This document shows, one piece after another, positions 1 through 8,604 of a stretch of 64,000 nucleotides of DNA; positions within the stretch are counted from its first letter, which is position 1, and each line of letters opens with the position of its first letter. The position numbers were made by a program, and so were the translations under genes. The notes beneath the pieces were generated by a model. That model saw only the letters and a program-made list of their open reading frames with translations. It was not told the origin of the DNA and searched no databases. Source of the stretch: Paucimonas lemoignei (GTDB taxonomy: Bacteria; Pseudomonadota; Gammaproteobacteria; Pseudomonadales; Pseudomonadaceae). The DNA lies in the NCBI GenBank assembly GCA_900475325.1, contig LS483371.1, forward strand, positions 4,836,001-4,900,000, given 5' to 3'.

Positions 1-1
1 G

Positions 2-304
2 CTGCCGGAACCCGTCGCGCTGGAAACCGAAAAAGGGGCGATGACAGCCCTCTGGCTCTACGAGATGTCGTTCAAGGGTGTGTTGCTGGAGAATCGAAAG
101 CCCAACCGCCCACCGAAAGTATTTTCCGCCTGGTTCGCCCCGGTGGGACATGCGCCCATCGCCATGCGCGGCACCTTCGAGCGCCTGACCGAATCAGGGC
201 TGGCAGCTTACCGGCTCAGCCAGCACAACAAGGAAGAAACAGAGCGCCTGCGCCAGTACATTCTGCAGCAACACCGCAAGCTCTTTCCCTCCTTGCATCG
301 CTGA
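2..304 (+). CDS. 3' part of a possible PilZ-domain protein
   Basis: The open frame enters from the left edge, so only the last 100 residues are visible; the ATG at 41 is probably internal. The segment around ALWLYEMSFKGVLLEN followed by a glycine/arginine-containing beta region and a terminal helix (RLRQYILQQHRKL) resembles the second half of a PilZ c-di-GMP-binding domain. The arginine motif that would bind c-di-GMP would lie upstream of the window, so the assignment cannot be confirmed. It ends one base before the stop of the converging MerR gene. The reading frame is real by codon pattern; the family call is an inference from fold-like residue pattern only. Confidence 0.5.
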   Translation: MPEPVALETEKGAMTALWLYEMSFKGVLLENRKPNRPPKVFSAWFAPVGHAPIAMRGTFERLTESGLAAYRLSQHNKEETERLRQYILQQHRKLFPSLHR

Positions 305-305
305 C

Positions 306-1268
306 TCAGGTATCGAGTCGGCCCTGCAAGAACAGCTGCAAACCCCGCTGCATGGATCGCCCGTCGCTGCCCAGGCAAGCCACTGCCGACCCTTCAAGAC
401 TCTCACGCGCCAGATCAGCTCCCTCACCCGCCAGTAACAGCGGGCAATCCAGGGTCAACGCCAGGCGTTTGAGACGACGCGGCAGGTCAAGCGTAGGTGG
501 CAGGTTACTGAACAGTACGACCGCCAGCGGAGCAACCTTGCCGCACACCAGGCTCAGTTCTTCCAGCGGCTGCCCTAGTGCCAACACTTGCACGCCCACA
601 TCGCTACTGCCAAGCAAAAGGCCCGCGACCCACAGCTCCAGTTCACGACAGGCGTCAGGTAACGCGGCCAGAATGACTCTATGCGACGCGGCCCCCGCTG
701 CCATCTGCAGGCGCTGAAGGGTCCTCGCACGCAGGAAGCTGTCGAGAAACAACCATTCGCTGGCCTGGCCAAATCGCTCACGATGCAGCAACAGCTCGCG
801 CCATACCGGGATGAAGACGTCCTGAAACACCACGGTCATCGGGTAGCTGGAAAAGACCTGACCATAGAGCTGCTCAAGCCTGCGCTCGTCAAACGCAGCC
901 ACCGCGTGGCGGATCTGCTCGTGCCAGTCAGCCCAGTCACCGGCCTGTACGTCGCTGTCCAGAGCAACCGACGGGGGCCGGGTGCTGCTGGTGTGGGCCA
1001 GAATCTTGCTGACCTTGCTGACCGCAACGCCGCGCTCGATCCAGCCCAGGATGCTGCGCACTTCATCGATATCGCTTTGCGAATAAAGCCGATGTCCGCT
1101 CTCGGTCCGGGTGGGCTGGATCAGCCCGTAACGGCGCTCCCAGGCACGCAGCGTCACCGGATTGATGCCGGTGATGCGCGATACTTCGCGGATAGGAAAC
1201 AGCTCTTCCTGCTCAAGGCCTGCACAGGGACCATTGGCGAGCACTTGGCCCGTGGCGGAATCAGTCAT
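306..1268 (-). CDS. MerR-family regulator, class II LitR/CarH-like (B12 motif lost)
   Basis: 320 aa. Residues about 24-92 form a MerR winged helix (FPIREVSRITGINPVTLRAWERRY as its core), followed by a helical linker and a C-terminal Rossmann-like segment at the place of the cobalamin-binding domain of CarH/LitR. The histidine signature of B12 proteins (D-x-H-x2-G) is absent: the equivalent stretch reads LPDACRELELW. This is the architecture of class II LitR (PplR) proteins of Pseudomonas, which respond to light through a partner photoreceptor rather than bound cobalamin. A paralogue with the same architecture lies at 49067-49996. It is divergent from the membrane monooxygenase-like gene at 1507. 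Function as a light or redox regulator is inferred; its targets are unknown. Confidence 0.8.
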   Translation of the reverse strand: MTDSATGQVLANGPCAGLEQEELFPIREVSRITGINPVTLRAWERRYGLIQPTRTESGHRLYSQSDIDEVRSILGWIERGVAVSKVSKILAHTSSTRPPSVALDSDVQAGDWADWHEQIRHAVAAFDERRLEQLYGQVFSSYPMTVVFQDVFIPVWRELLLHRERFGQASEWLFLDSFLRARTLQRLQMAAGAASHRVILAALPDACRELELWVAGLLLGSSDVGVQVLALGQPLEELSLVCGKVAPLAVVLFSNLPPTLDLPRRLKRLALTLDCPLLLAGEGADLARESLEGSAVACLGSDGRSMQRGLQLFLQGRLDT

Positions 1269-1506
1269 GACAAGGATCGCTAGGAAACAAGCGGCCTAGT
1301 GTACGCCTGCACACCGCTTATTTCGTTAAAAACCCGGCCTGCGGTCGATCTGTTGAACAGATTGCGCCCCGCCCTATGGCTTATTTTTGGAATTCAGGAA
1401 TAATCCTTGCTTGCTCAAACAGCGAAGCTGACGCAGCCCATCACCCCGGCGCTGCGCCATGTGAATTCCTTATCCGGGAAGCTCACACGTCTATCGGAGA
1501 TACACA

Positions 1507-2076
1507 ATGTCTACCACCCCCGTTACCCTGCTGGTTGCGCGCCGCGTAGCCCATGGCCGTTATCAGGAACTGATCGCCTGGCTGCATGAAGGCGAACGGC
1601 TGGCCACTGATTTCCCCGGTTACCTGGGCTCGGGTGTCCTTGCCCCGCCACCCGGTGACGACGAATTCCAGATCATCTTCCGCTTCGCCAATGCCGAAAC
1701 CATGCACGCCTGGGAGCATTCTGCTTCGCGAAGCTCCTGGTTGGTGCGTGGCAGTGGCCTGTTCGCACAACCTTCGGAGCACCGCGTGAGCGGGATCGAT
1801 GGCTGGTTTGGTGCAGTCGGCCAACGCCCGCCTCGCTGGAAACAGGCCGTTGCCATCTGGCTCGCGTTCTTTCCGGTGTCGTTGATATTCAATTTCGTGC
1901 TTGGCCCACTGCTCAATGACCTGCAACTGTTGCCACGGATCATGATCAGTACCCTGATTCTTACTCCGCTGATGGTGTTCTGGTTCATCCCCCTGTCCAC
2001 GCACCTGCTGGCCTCGTGGCTCAACCCCGCGCCGACGCCTGCCCAGCCAAGCGCTGAATCAGTGCGCAGCAGCTGA
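1507..2076 (+). CDS. Antibiotic biosynthesis monooxygenase (ABM) domain protein with C-terminal membrane hairpin
   Basis: 189 aa. Residues 1-100 look like a ferredoxin-fold ABM domain (VTLLVARRVAHGRYQELIAWL, then a GYLGSGVL strand and a FRFANAETMHAWEHS segment typical of these small oxygenase/heme-degrading-like proteins). Residues about 115-170 form two hydrophobic helices, so the domain should be anchored in the inner membrane. A good ribosome site (GGAGATACACA) precedes the ATG. A perfect 10-bp hairpin lies just after the stop. Substrate is unknown; many ABM proteins in this arrangement have never been assayed, so enzymatic activity is not certain. Confidence 0.75.
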   Translation: MSTTPVTLLVARRVAHGRYQELIAWLHEGERLATDFPGYLGSGVLAPPPGDDEFQIIFRFANAETMHAWEHSASRSSWLVRGSGLFAQPSEHRVSGIDGWFGAVGQRPPRWKQAVAIWLAFFPVSLIFNFVLGPLLNDLQLLPRIMISTLILTPLMVFWFIPLSTHLLASWLNPAPTPAQPSAESVRSS

Positions 2077-2083
2077 GTCCTCC

Positions 2084-2110
2084 CACCCGGCAGCTCAACA
2101 CTGCCGGGTG
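2084..2110. terminator. Perfect stem-loop after the ABM gene
   Basis: CACCCGGCAG (2084-2093) pairs exactly with CTGCCGGGTG (2101-2110) around a 7-base loop. No T-run follows on either strand, so it is either a weak terminator or an mRNA-stabilising hairpin at the end of the ABM transcript. Confidence 0.5.
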
Positions 2111-2193
2111 GTGAATGCCCCCGCCGAGACAAACTTCGGTATGCTATGCGTTCTCGTAAGGACATCCCCCGAACGCATGCCGAACGTCGCTAA

Positions 2194-2883
2194 ATGAATA
2201 ATCCAATCCTGATCACCGGGGCCAGTCAACGAGTGGGTCTTGAGTTGGCAACAGCACTGGCCGAGGCCGGCCATCTGGTTGTCAACGCCAGCCGCACCCT
2301 CGCCCCGGCATCGTCGCATCCTAATATCGTGTCGTTTGCCGTTGACCTGCAGATCGCCGAAGAGCGCATGGAGCTGGTCGCCTGGTTGCAGTCCAACTAC
2401 TCAGGGCTGCGGGCGGTGATCCACAACGCATCGCTGTGGCTGAAAGACGGCGTCGACAACCTGAACACCATGTTCAAACTACATGTCGAAGCGCCCTACC
2501 ATTTGAACCACGAGCTGGCACCGCTGCTGGCGCAAAGCCCGAAGGCGGACATCATCCATATCTGCGATGAGACCTCCTCCCGGGGCAGCAAAAGCCATAT
2601 CGCCTATGCCGCGACCAAGGCCGCGTTGCAAAACATGGTGTTGTCCTTCGCGGAAAAGCTCGCGCCTGATATCCGGGTGAATGCGATCCTGCCAGGCTTG
2701 CTGATCCTCAAGGAAAACAGTGACGAGGCCTATCGCAACCAGACGCTGAAAAAGGCCCTGCTGGAGTTCGAGCCAGGCTCGCAGCCATTGATCGATGCGG
2801 TGTTCTATCTGCTCAATACGCAGTACAGCACAGGCAGCAGTGTGGTCGTGAACGGCGGCCGACACCTGAAGAAAGGCGCTTGA
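2194..2883 (+). CDS. folM: Dihydromonapterin reductase FolM (SDR family)
   Basis: 229 aa, short-chain dehydrogenase. The cofactor motif is TGASQRVG near the N terminus, the NAG-like motif is HNASLW, and the active-site YxxxK is YAATK. The family reduces dihydromonapterin (and weakly dihydrofolate) to the tetrahydro form with NADPH, supplying the pterin cofactor of phenylalanine hydroxylase in pseudomonads. The ATG chosen has no clear ribosome site of its own. A six-codon frame (MPNVAK) starting at 2177 ends in an ATGA overlap with it, so coupled or leaderless initiation is possible. It leads a three-gene unit with the DUF1244 and HopJ genes. Distinguishing FolM from other SDRs rests on the TGASQRVG motif and overall likeness. 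Confidence 0.85.
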   Translation: MNNPILITGASQRVGLELATALAEAGHLVVNASRTLAPASSHPNIVSFAVDLQIAEERMELVAWLQSNYSGLRAVIHNASLWLKDGVDNLNTMFKLHVEAPYHLNHELAPLLAQSPKADIIHICDETSSRGSKSHIAYAATKAALQNMVLSFAEKLAPDIRVNAILPGLLILKENSDEAYRNQTLKKALLEFEPGSQPLIDAVFYLLNTQYSTGSSVVVNGGRHLKKGA

Positions 2884-2922
2884 ATGACACTTTCATTTCA
2901 TATTTAACGAGGCAGCCCCCAC

Positions 2923-3219
2923 ATGACTGACCAAGAACGCCTGGAACTCGAAGCCGCCGCCTTTCGCAGGCTGGTGGCGCATCTGGACAGCCGCAAGGAT
3001 GTGCAGAACATTGACCTGATGAACCTCTCCGGCTTCTGCCGCAACTGCCTGTCCAAGTGGTACAAGGCGGCAGCTGACGAGAAGCACATCGACCTCAGCC
3101 TCGATGATGCCCGCGAAGTGGTGTACGGCATGCCGTACAGCGAGTGGAAAGCCCAGTACCAGAAAGAAGCCAGCGCCGAACAACAAGCGGCGTTCGTCAA
3201 GGAACCCAAGCATGACTGA
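2923..3219 (+). CDS. DUF1244 family small protein
   Basis: 98 aa soluble protein with the family core LMNLSGFCRNCLSKWYKAA and the conserved GMPYSEWKAQYQ tail. The paired cysteines in FCRNC are typical. The biochemical role is unknown. It begins 39 bp after folM and overlaps the following HopJ-family start by 8 bp, so the three genes are very likely co-transcribed and the last two translationally coupled. Confidence 0.85.
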   Translation: MTDQERLELEAAAFRRLVAHLDSRKDVQNIDLMNLSGFCRNCLSKWYKAAADEKHIDLSLDDAREVVYGMPYSEWKAQYQKEASAEQQAAFVKEPKHD

Positions 3220-3553
3220 CCTGAACACCCTGCGCGCCAGCCTCAACAGCGGCGAGCACGTTTTCGCCGACACCCTGGCGTTCGTCGCGGCAGGCTATGA
3301 CTATCAGCCACAAGCCTTCACCAATGGCGACGTGGAAAATGCCGCCGGCCAGAACGAAGGCTCTTGCAAGACACTCGGCCTGGCATTGCTTGAAGGCCTG
3401 AGTGACGAAGAAGCCCTGCTGGCGTTTGGCGAACATTACCGCTCGGTACAAGCCACGCCTGAGGGCAGCGACCACGGCAACATCCGTGCGCTGATCGCCA
3501 ATGGTCTGGCGGGTGTGAAATTTGCGGGTGAGCCGCTGACGCGCAAGGCTTGA
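3212..3553 (+). CDS. HopJ-family protein
   Basis: 113 aa. The start chosen is the ATG at 3212, overlapping the DUF1244 stop. The sequence contains the family hallmarks FNGxxxNAAGxNxGSCK-like (FTNGDVENAAGQNEGSCK) and FGEHYRSV. The family is named after a proposed type III effector of P. syringae, but it is widespread in non-pathogenic Gammaproteobacteria in exactly this folM/DUF1244 context, so a housekeeping role is more likely than secretion. No Hrp-box-like promoter or N-terminal secretion signature was noticed. Confidence 0.85.
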   Translation: MTDLNTLRASLNSGEHVFADTLAFVAAGYDYQPQAFTNGDVENAAGQNEGSCKTLGLALLEGLSDEEALLAFGEHYRSVQATPEGSDHGNIRALIANGLAGVKFAGEPLTRKA

Positions 3554-3674
3554 GGTTGACCGATATGTTTCGCGCTGCAAACGATTGACCCAGTGGGGTC
3601 CTATTCCACAGGGCGATGGTGGTCTCGGGGCATTGCAAACTGAGTACGCGACACCTGACTGAATACCGTCTCCT

Positions 3675-3762
3675 GTGGGAGCGAATTCATTCGCGAATAC
3701 GTCGGCAGCCTCAACATCATCGTTGACTGACCCACCGCTTTCGCGAATGAATTCGCTCCCAC
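3675..3762. repeat. Inverted REP pair, GTGGGAGCGAATTC family
   Basis: Left arm GTGGGAGCGAATTCATTCGC and its reverse complement on the right frame a spacer of about 40 bases. Located between the convergent HopJ gene and trxB. Confidence 0.9.
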
Positions 3763-3804
3763 CGAGTCCGCATTCCTTCAGCACGCATACGGAGTTAGCA
3801 GGAA

Positions 3805-3837
3805 TAAAAAAAACCGGCCAAGGCCGGTTTTTTTATT
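3805..3837 (-). terminator. Rho-independent terminator of trxB
   Basis: AAAACCGGCC/GGCCGGTTTT stem with a short AA loop and runs of A before and T after, so it can act in both directions between the HopJ gene and trxB. Confidence 0.85.
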
Positions 3838-3852
3838 GCAGCGCTGTCGCGA

Positions 3853-4824
<972 letters not shown>

Positions 4825-4953
4825 CTATCGACCGGCCTTTAACGCCGTGGTCGGAACGGCTGGTATAAAAAGGATCACCGCAAGCACTTGGGGAAGGCTG
4901 TAGTGCGGTCATCCTGGAAATGTTGAAGCTGCGGCCGCAACCGCAGCGACGTG

Positions 4954-5553
4954 TTACAGGCTGGTGGCGTTCTCAGCCAGGTAGTCAGCCACGCCACGGG
5001 CGTCTGCTTTCATACCTTTCTGGCCCGGACGCCAGCCTGCCGGGCAGACTTCGCCATTTTCTTCGGTGAACTGCAGAGCTTCGACCAGACGCACCATGTC
5101 GTCTACGTCACGGCCCAGCGGAAGGTTGTTGACCACCTGGTGCTGAACAACGCCGTCACGGTCGATCAGGAACGAAGCACGCAGCGCAACACCAGCGTCG
5201 TGTTCAATGCCGTAAGCGCGAGTGATTTCGTGTTTCACGTCGGCCACCATGGTGAACTCGACTTCACCAATACCGCCCTTCTCTACCGGGGTGCTGCGCC
5301 ATGCGTAGTGCGTGAACTGCGAATCAATGGAAACGCCAACCACTTCAACACCCAGCTCGCGGAATTTAGCGATGCGGTTGTTGTGGGCGATGATTTCCGA
5401 AGGGCAAACGAAGGTGAAATCCAGCGGCCAGAAAAACAGCACAACGTATTTGCCACGCAGCGAGGACAGTTTGAAGCTGTCGACGATCGAACCGTCGCCC
5501 AGCACGGCCGCTGCATCAAAATCCGGTGCCTGTTTATTTACCAGTACGCTCAT
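4954..5553 (-). CDS. Typical 2-Cys peroxiredoxin (AhpC/TSA)
   Basis: 199 aa from the ATG at 5553, which has AGGAG eight bases upstream; a longer frame to 5604 adds residues not found in the family. Peroxidatic Cys50 sits in FTFVCPSE and the resolving Cys170 in GEVCPAGW, so this is a typical 2-Cys enzyme reducing hydrogen peroxide and organic peroxides. Neighbouring trxB suggests recycling through thioredoxin, although AhpF could serve if present elsewhere. It shares its upstream region with divergent cysZ. No clear OxyR site was picked out by eye. Confidence 0.93.
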   Translation of the reverse strand: MSVLVNKQAPDFDAAAVLGDGSIVDSFKLSSLRGKYVVLFFWPLDFTFVCPSEIIAHNNRIAKFRELGVEVVGVSIDSQFTHYAWRSTPVEKGGIGEVEFTMVADVKHEITRAYGIEHDAGVALRASFLIDRDGVVQHQVVNNLPLGRDVDDMVRLVEALQFTEENGEVCPAGWRPGQKGMKADARGVADYLAENATSL

Positions 5554-5760
5554 GAAGTCTCCTAGATGAAAATTGATAAGGATAGGTTTAGAAAGTGACG
5601 CCAAGCCTATCGGGGGTGCAGAGATTAGGGAAATATCGTTTCACAATCCAGCTCATAGGCAAGCTCTATACCGCCGCCCCGACGACTTGCCTGCTGTGCA
5701 GACTTTACGCTGATCGGTTTGTTACCGCGAATGTCTGGCATCTGAGACTGATCCGGCCCC

Positions 5761-5852
5761 CGTGGGACCGGCTTTAGCCGGGAAGAGGCCATGACTGCCA
5801 ATACATTGGTTGAGTCTGAAATATCGCCTTCCCGGCTAAAGCCGGCCCCACA
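5761..5852. repeat. Inverted REP pair, GTGGGACCGGCTTTAGCCGG family
   Basis: Arms GTGGGACCGGCTTTAGCC and its near reverse complement lie in the 380-bp gap between the peroxiredoxin gene and cysZ. One base differs near the right end (GGCCCCAC for GGTCCCAC). The rest of that gap (5554-5760) holds the peroxiredoxin promoter region and no further gene. Confidence 0.85.
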
Positions 5853-5933
5853 AGGATCTGTGTCTGCGCCGCCACTTTCAACCGCCGAACAAAGCCGGTA
5901 AGGTCGCGCGATTCAATTGATCTGGAGGCTGCC

Positions 5934-6689
5934 ATGCCTGCTCCCGCGCTCTCGGGCCCGCAATACCTGCGCGAAGGCCTGAAACTGGTTCTCAGCCCAG
6001 GCCTGCGCCTTTTCGTGCTGCTGCCGCTGACCATCAACCTGGTGCTGTTCGCCGGTTTGATCTATCTGGCGATGCATCAATTCGGCATGTGGGTCGATAC
6101 CCTCATGCCCGAGCTGCCGCAATGGTTGAGCTTCCTCAGCTATATCCTGTGGCCGTTGTTCGTGGCGCTGGTGGTGTTGATGGTGTTCTTCACCTTCACC
6201 ATGCTGGCCAATATCATCGCCGCACCGTTCAACGGCTTCCTGGCAGAAAAGGTTGAAGTCGTCGTGCGCGGCACCGATGACTTCCCGGCATTCAGCTGGG
6301 GCGAACTGGTGGCCATGGTGCCGAGAACCTTTGGCCGGGAAATGCGCAAATTGGGCTACTTCCTGCCACGCGCCCTTGGCTTGTTCATCCTGTCATTCAT
6401 CCCGGTGGTCAACCTGATTGCCGCGCCGCTGTGGCTGTTGTTCGGCGTCTGGATGATGGCTATCCAGTACATCGATTACCCGGCGGACAACCACAAACTG
6501 GGCTGGAACGAAATGCTCGCGTGGTTGCGCTCCAAACGCTGGCAGAGCCTGAGCTTCGGCGGCATCGTCTACGCCGTGCTGCTGATCCCGGTGGTCAATA
6601 TCCTGATGATGCCTGCGGCTGTGGCTGGGGCCACGTTATTCTGGGTCAGGGAACGGGGTGAAGAGGCGTTGTTGATAAACAAGGTATAA
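5934..6689 (+). CDS. cysZ: Sulfate transporter CysZ
   Basis: 251 aa inner-membrane protein with four to five hydrophobic segments (for example [20 protein letters not shown], and [20 protein letters not shown]), and the family block [15 protein letters not shown]. CysZ imports sulfate for the assimilatory cysteine pathway. GGAGG sits 6 bases before the ATG. Length matches the family. Its divergence from the peroxiredoxin/trxB thiol genes is the usual Pseudomonas arrangement. A hairpin terminator follows. Confidence 0.93.
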   Translation: MPAPALSGPQYLREGLKLVLSPGLRLFVLLPLTINLVLFAGLIYLAMHQFGMWVDTLMPELPQWLSFLSYILWPLFVALVVLMVFFTFTMLANIIAAPFNGFLAEKVEVVVRGTDDFPAFSWGELVAMVPRTFGREMRKLGYFLPRALGLFILSFIPVVNLIAAPLWLLFGVWMMAIQYIDYPADNHKLGWNEMLAWLRSKRWQSLSFGGIVYAVLLIPVVNILMMPAAVAGATLFWVRERGEEALLINKV

Positions 6690-6697
6690 AGACTTCG

Positions 6698-6720
6698 AGG
6701 CCCCTGATGGGGCCTTTTTA
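6698..6720 (+). terminator. Rho-independent terminator of cysZ
   Basis: GAGGCCCC-TGAT-GGGGCC stem followed by TTTTTA, directly after the cysZ stop. Confidence 0.85.
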
Positions 6721-6721
6721 T

Positions 6722-7415
6722 TACCTGCCGCAGTTTAAATAAATCGCGCAACACCGAAGCGAAAATAAATAACAAGAAACTTCCTACCTATAACAAATAC
6801 ACGTCTTACAACCCCATAAAAACACCAATCAATTGCCGCAGGCAAACTTCTGCCTGCAGCGGCAAACACTTGCCTCTAACTTACAATACAACGATGTAGG
6901 ACTTGTATGTAGGACCCTATTTTTAGAAACTCTCTTATCCCCACTGCCATTGACCATTCAAGCAATTCATTCGAGCCATACAGGCGGTGCAGTTCGCCGA
7001 GATCTTCAAGCAGGTCATGAAACCCGAGCTCAGCGAACCGCTCAAACCAGCCCCCGCCACGCCGACACGGCACACTCCGCCGCGCTCACATCTGGAGATA
7101 AAAAGTCTCAACCCTGTCGAACAAATACATAAACCTCAGGCAGCGGCAATGGAAAGGATTGGTAACTCCCGGGTATTGCCTTTTGTTTCTTCCAGTCATC
7201 GCTGAGGTTACGATCACAAATGCGATCTCCTGTAGGAGCCAACTTGTTGGCGAGGCGGCTTATGCGGCGCATCAGCTATAAAGCCTCGCGAACAAGTCCG
7301 CTCCTACAGATCACAGCCACACTCTCAGAGGCTTCTTAACGACAGGCCACAACCGTCACAAATCCATCACCCCACCGCCACATAACCGCAACCATCGCAG
7401 TCGAGACTGGCTGTC
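6722..7415. other. AT-richer gap without a confirmed gene
   Basis: About 700 bases between the cysZ terminator and the glycosyltransferase. The first 250 bases are clearly AT-richer than the surroundings. From 6954 to 7205 one plus-strand frame reads in a coding-like way (AIQAVQFAEIFKQVMKPEL) but has only GTG at 6987 as a start and no match I recognise; it may be a gene remnant. A REP pair lies at 7231-7318. Nothing else is supported. Confidence 0.5.
7231..7318. repeat. Inverted REP pair, GTAGGAGCCAACTTGTTGGCGAGG family
   Basis: Left arm TGTAGGAGCCAACTTGTTGG, right arm an imperfect reverse complement ending GTCCGCTCCTACA. The arms have diverged (CGAACAAGTCCG against CCAACTTGTTGG). Confidence 0.8.
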
Positions 7416-8588
7416 ATGAGCAAATCTCTTCATGTCACCCTCATCACCGAAACCTTCTCTCCCGAAATCAATGGCATCGCCACGACCCTGGGGCGGCTGT
7501 GTGACGGGTTGCGTTTGCGGGGCCATCGGGTCGAGTTGGTTCGGCCGCGTCAGGCAGAAGACGCAGGCCCACCGGCGGACGATCTGATGCTGTGTCGGGG
7601 CTGGCCGATTCCGGGGTATCCGGGGTTGCAGTGGGGGCAGTCGTCGATGCGCAAGTTGTTGCGACGGTGGCAGCGTCAACGCCCTGATGTGCTGTATATC
7701 GCGACTGAAGGCCCGCTGGGTCTATCGGCCTTGCGTGCGGCACGGCGGCTGGGGATTGCGGTGGTCAGTGGCTTTCATACCAATTTCGCGCAGTACGCCC
7801 GGCAATACGGTATTGGCATGATCAGCCGCATCCTGACCCATTACCTGCGCTGGTTTCACAACCGCTCGCATATCACGCTGGCGCCTAGCGTGAGCCAGAA
7901 GATGGAGCTTGAGCGACGGGGCTTCGAGCGCATTGAATTGCTTTCCCATGGCGTCGACAGCCAGCTGTTTCATCCCTCCAGACGCAGTCAGACGCTGCGC
8001 GACAGCTGGGGGCTTGCAGCAAGCGACGTAGCGGTGGTGCACGTGGGCAGGCTGGCGCAGGAAAAGAATCTGGGGCTGCTCAAAACCACTTTCGAGGCCT
8101 TGCAGGGCAGATACCCGGAACGCACCTTGAAACTGATCGTGGTCGGTGATGGCCCGCAACGCGCCAGCCTTGAACAGCAAATGCCCGAGGCGATTTTCTG
8201 TGGCACCCAGCGCGGCGAAACGCTGGCGGCGCACTATGCCTCGGGAGATATGTTTCTATTCCCCAGCCTGACCGAGACCTTCGGCAATGTGGTGCTCGAA
8301 GCGCTGGCATCCGGGCTGGGCGTGGTGGCTTACGATGAGGCCGCCGCCGCGCAACACATACGTCATGGTCATAACGGCGCACTGGCTATGCCGGGAGATG
8401 AAGAGGCATTCGTCGATGCCGCCTGCTGGTTGCTCGAAGACAGCGAAACCTTGCGCCGGGTGCGTCTCAATGCCCGGCAACATGCGAGCCGTCAGGGCTG
8501 GGCAGCGATCATCGAGCTGTTCGAACGACAACTGCTCAGCGTCTGCCCCGTCTCGCCCCTGCTCAGCCTCGAACACGTCCCGCGCTGA
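7416..8588 (+). CDS. GT4-family glycosyltransferase
   Basis: 390 aa, GT-B fold. The N-terminal acceptor domain starts ITETFSPEINGIATTLGRL and the C-terminal nucleotide-sugar domain has HVGRLAQEKNLGLL and the E-x7-E signature in ETFGNVVLEALASG. The closest type I recall is the MgtA/PimB-like alpha-mannosyltransferase group. It is cytosolic or membrane-associated, and the acceptor (lipid or glycan) cannot be told from sequence. The ribosome site before ATG 7416 is weak. It stands alone, convergent with the old yellow enzyme gene. Confidence 0.85.
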   Translation: MSKSLHVTLITETFSPEINGIATTLGRLCDGLRLRGHRVELVRPRQAEDAGPPADDLMLCRGWPIPGYPGLQWGQSSMRKLLRRWQRQRPDVLYIATEGPLGLSALRAARRLGIAVVSGFHTNFAQYARQYGIGMISRILTHYLRWFHNRSHITLAPSVSQKMELERRGFERIELLSHGVDSQLFHPSRRSQTLRDSWGLAASDVAVVHVGRLAQEKNLGLLKTTFEALQGRYPERTLKLIVVGDGPQRASLEQQMPEAIFCGTQRGETLAAHYASGDMFLFPSLTETFGNVVLEALASGLGVVAYDEAAAAQHIRHGHNGALAMPGDEEAFVDAACWLLEDSETLRRVRLNARQHASRQGWAAIIELFERQLLSVCPVSPLLSLEHVPR

Positions 8589-8604
8589 GCAGGCTGGAGT
8601 CAAG

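Noticed and set aside
1269..1506. LitR-type operator in the divergent region of the first MerR gene
   Set aside because: Only TGTACG near 1310; no second half-site at the required spacing.
3212..3553. HopJ as evidence of a type III secretion system
   Set aside because: The family is common outside pathogens; there are no secretion genes or Hrp-type promoter in the window.
3675..3762. Spaced palindromes that could be read as CRISPR repeats
   Set aside because: Each locus is an isolated inverted pair, not a direct-repeat array with unique spacers; no cas genes are present.
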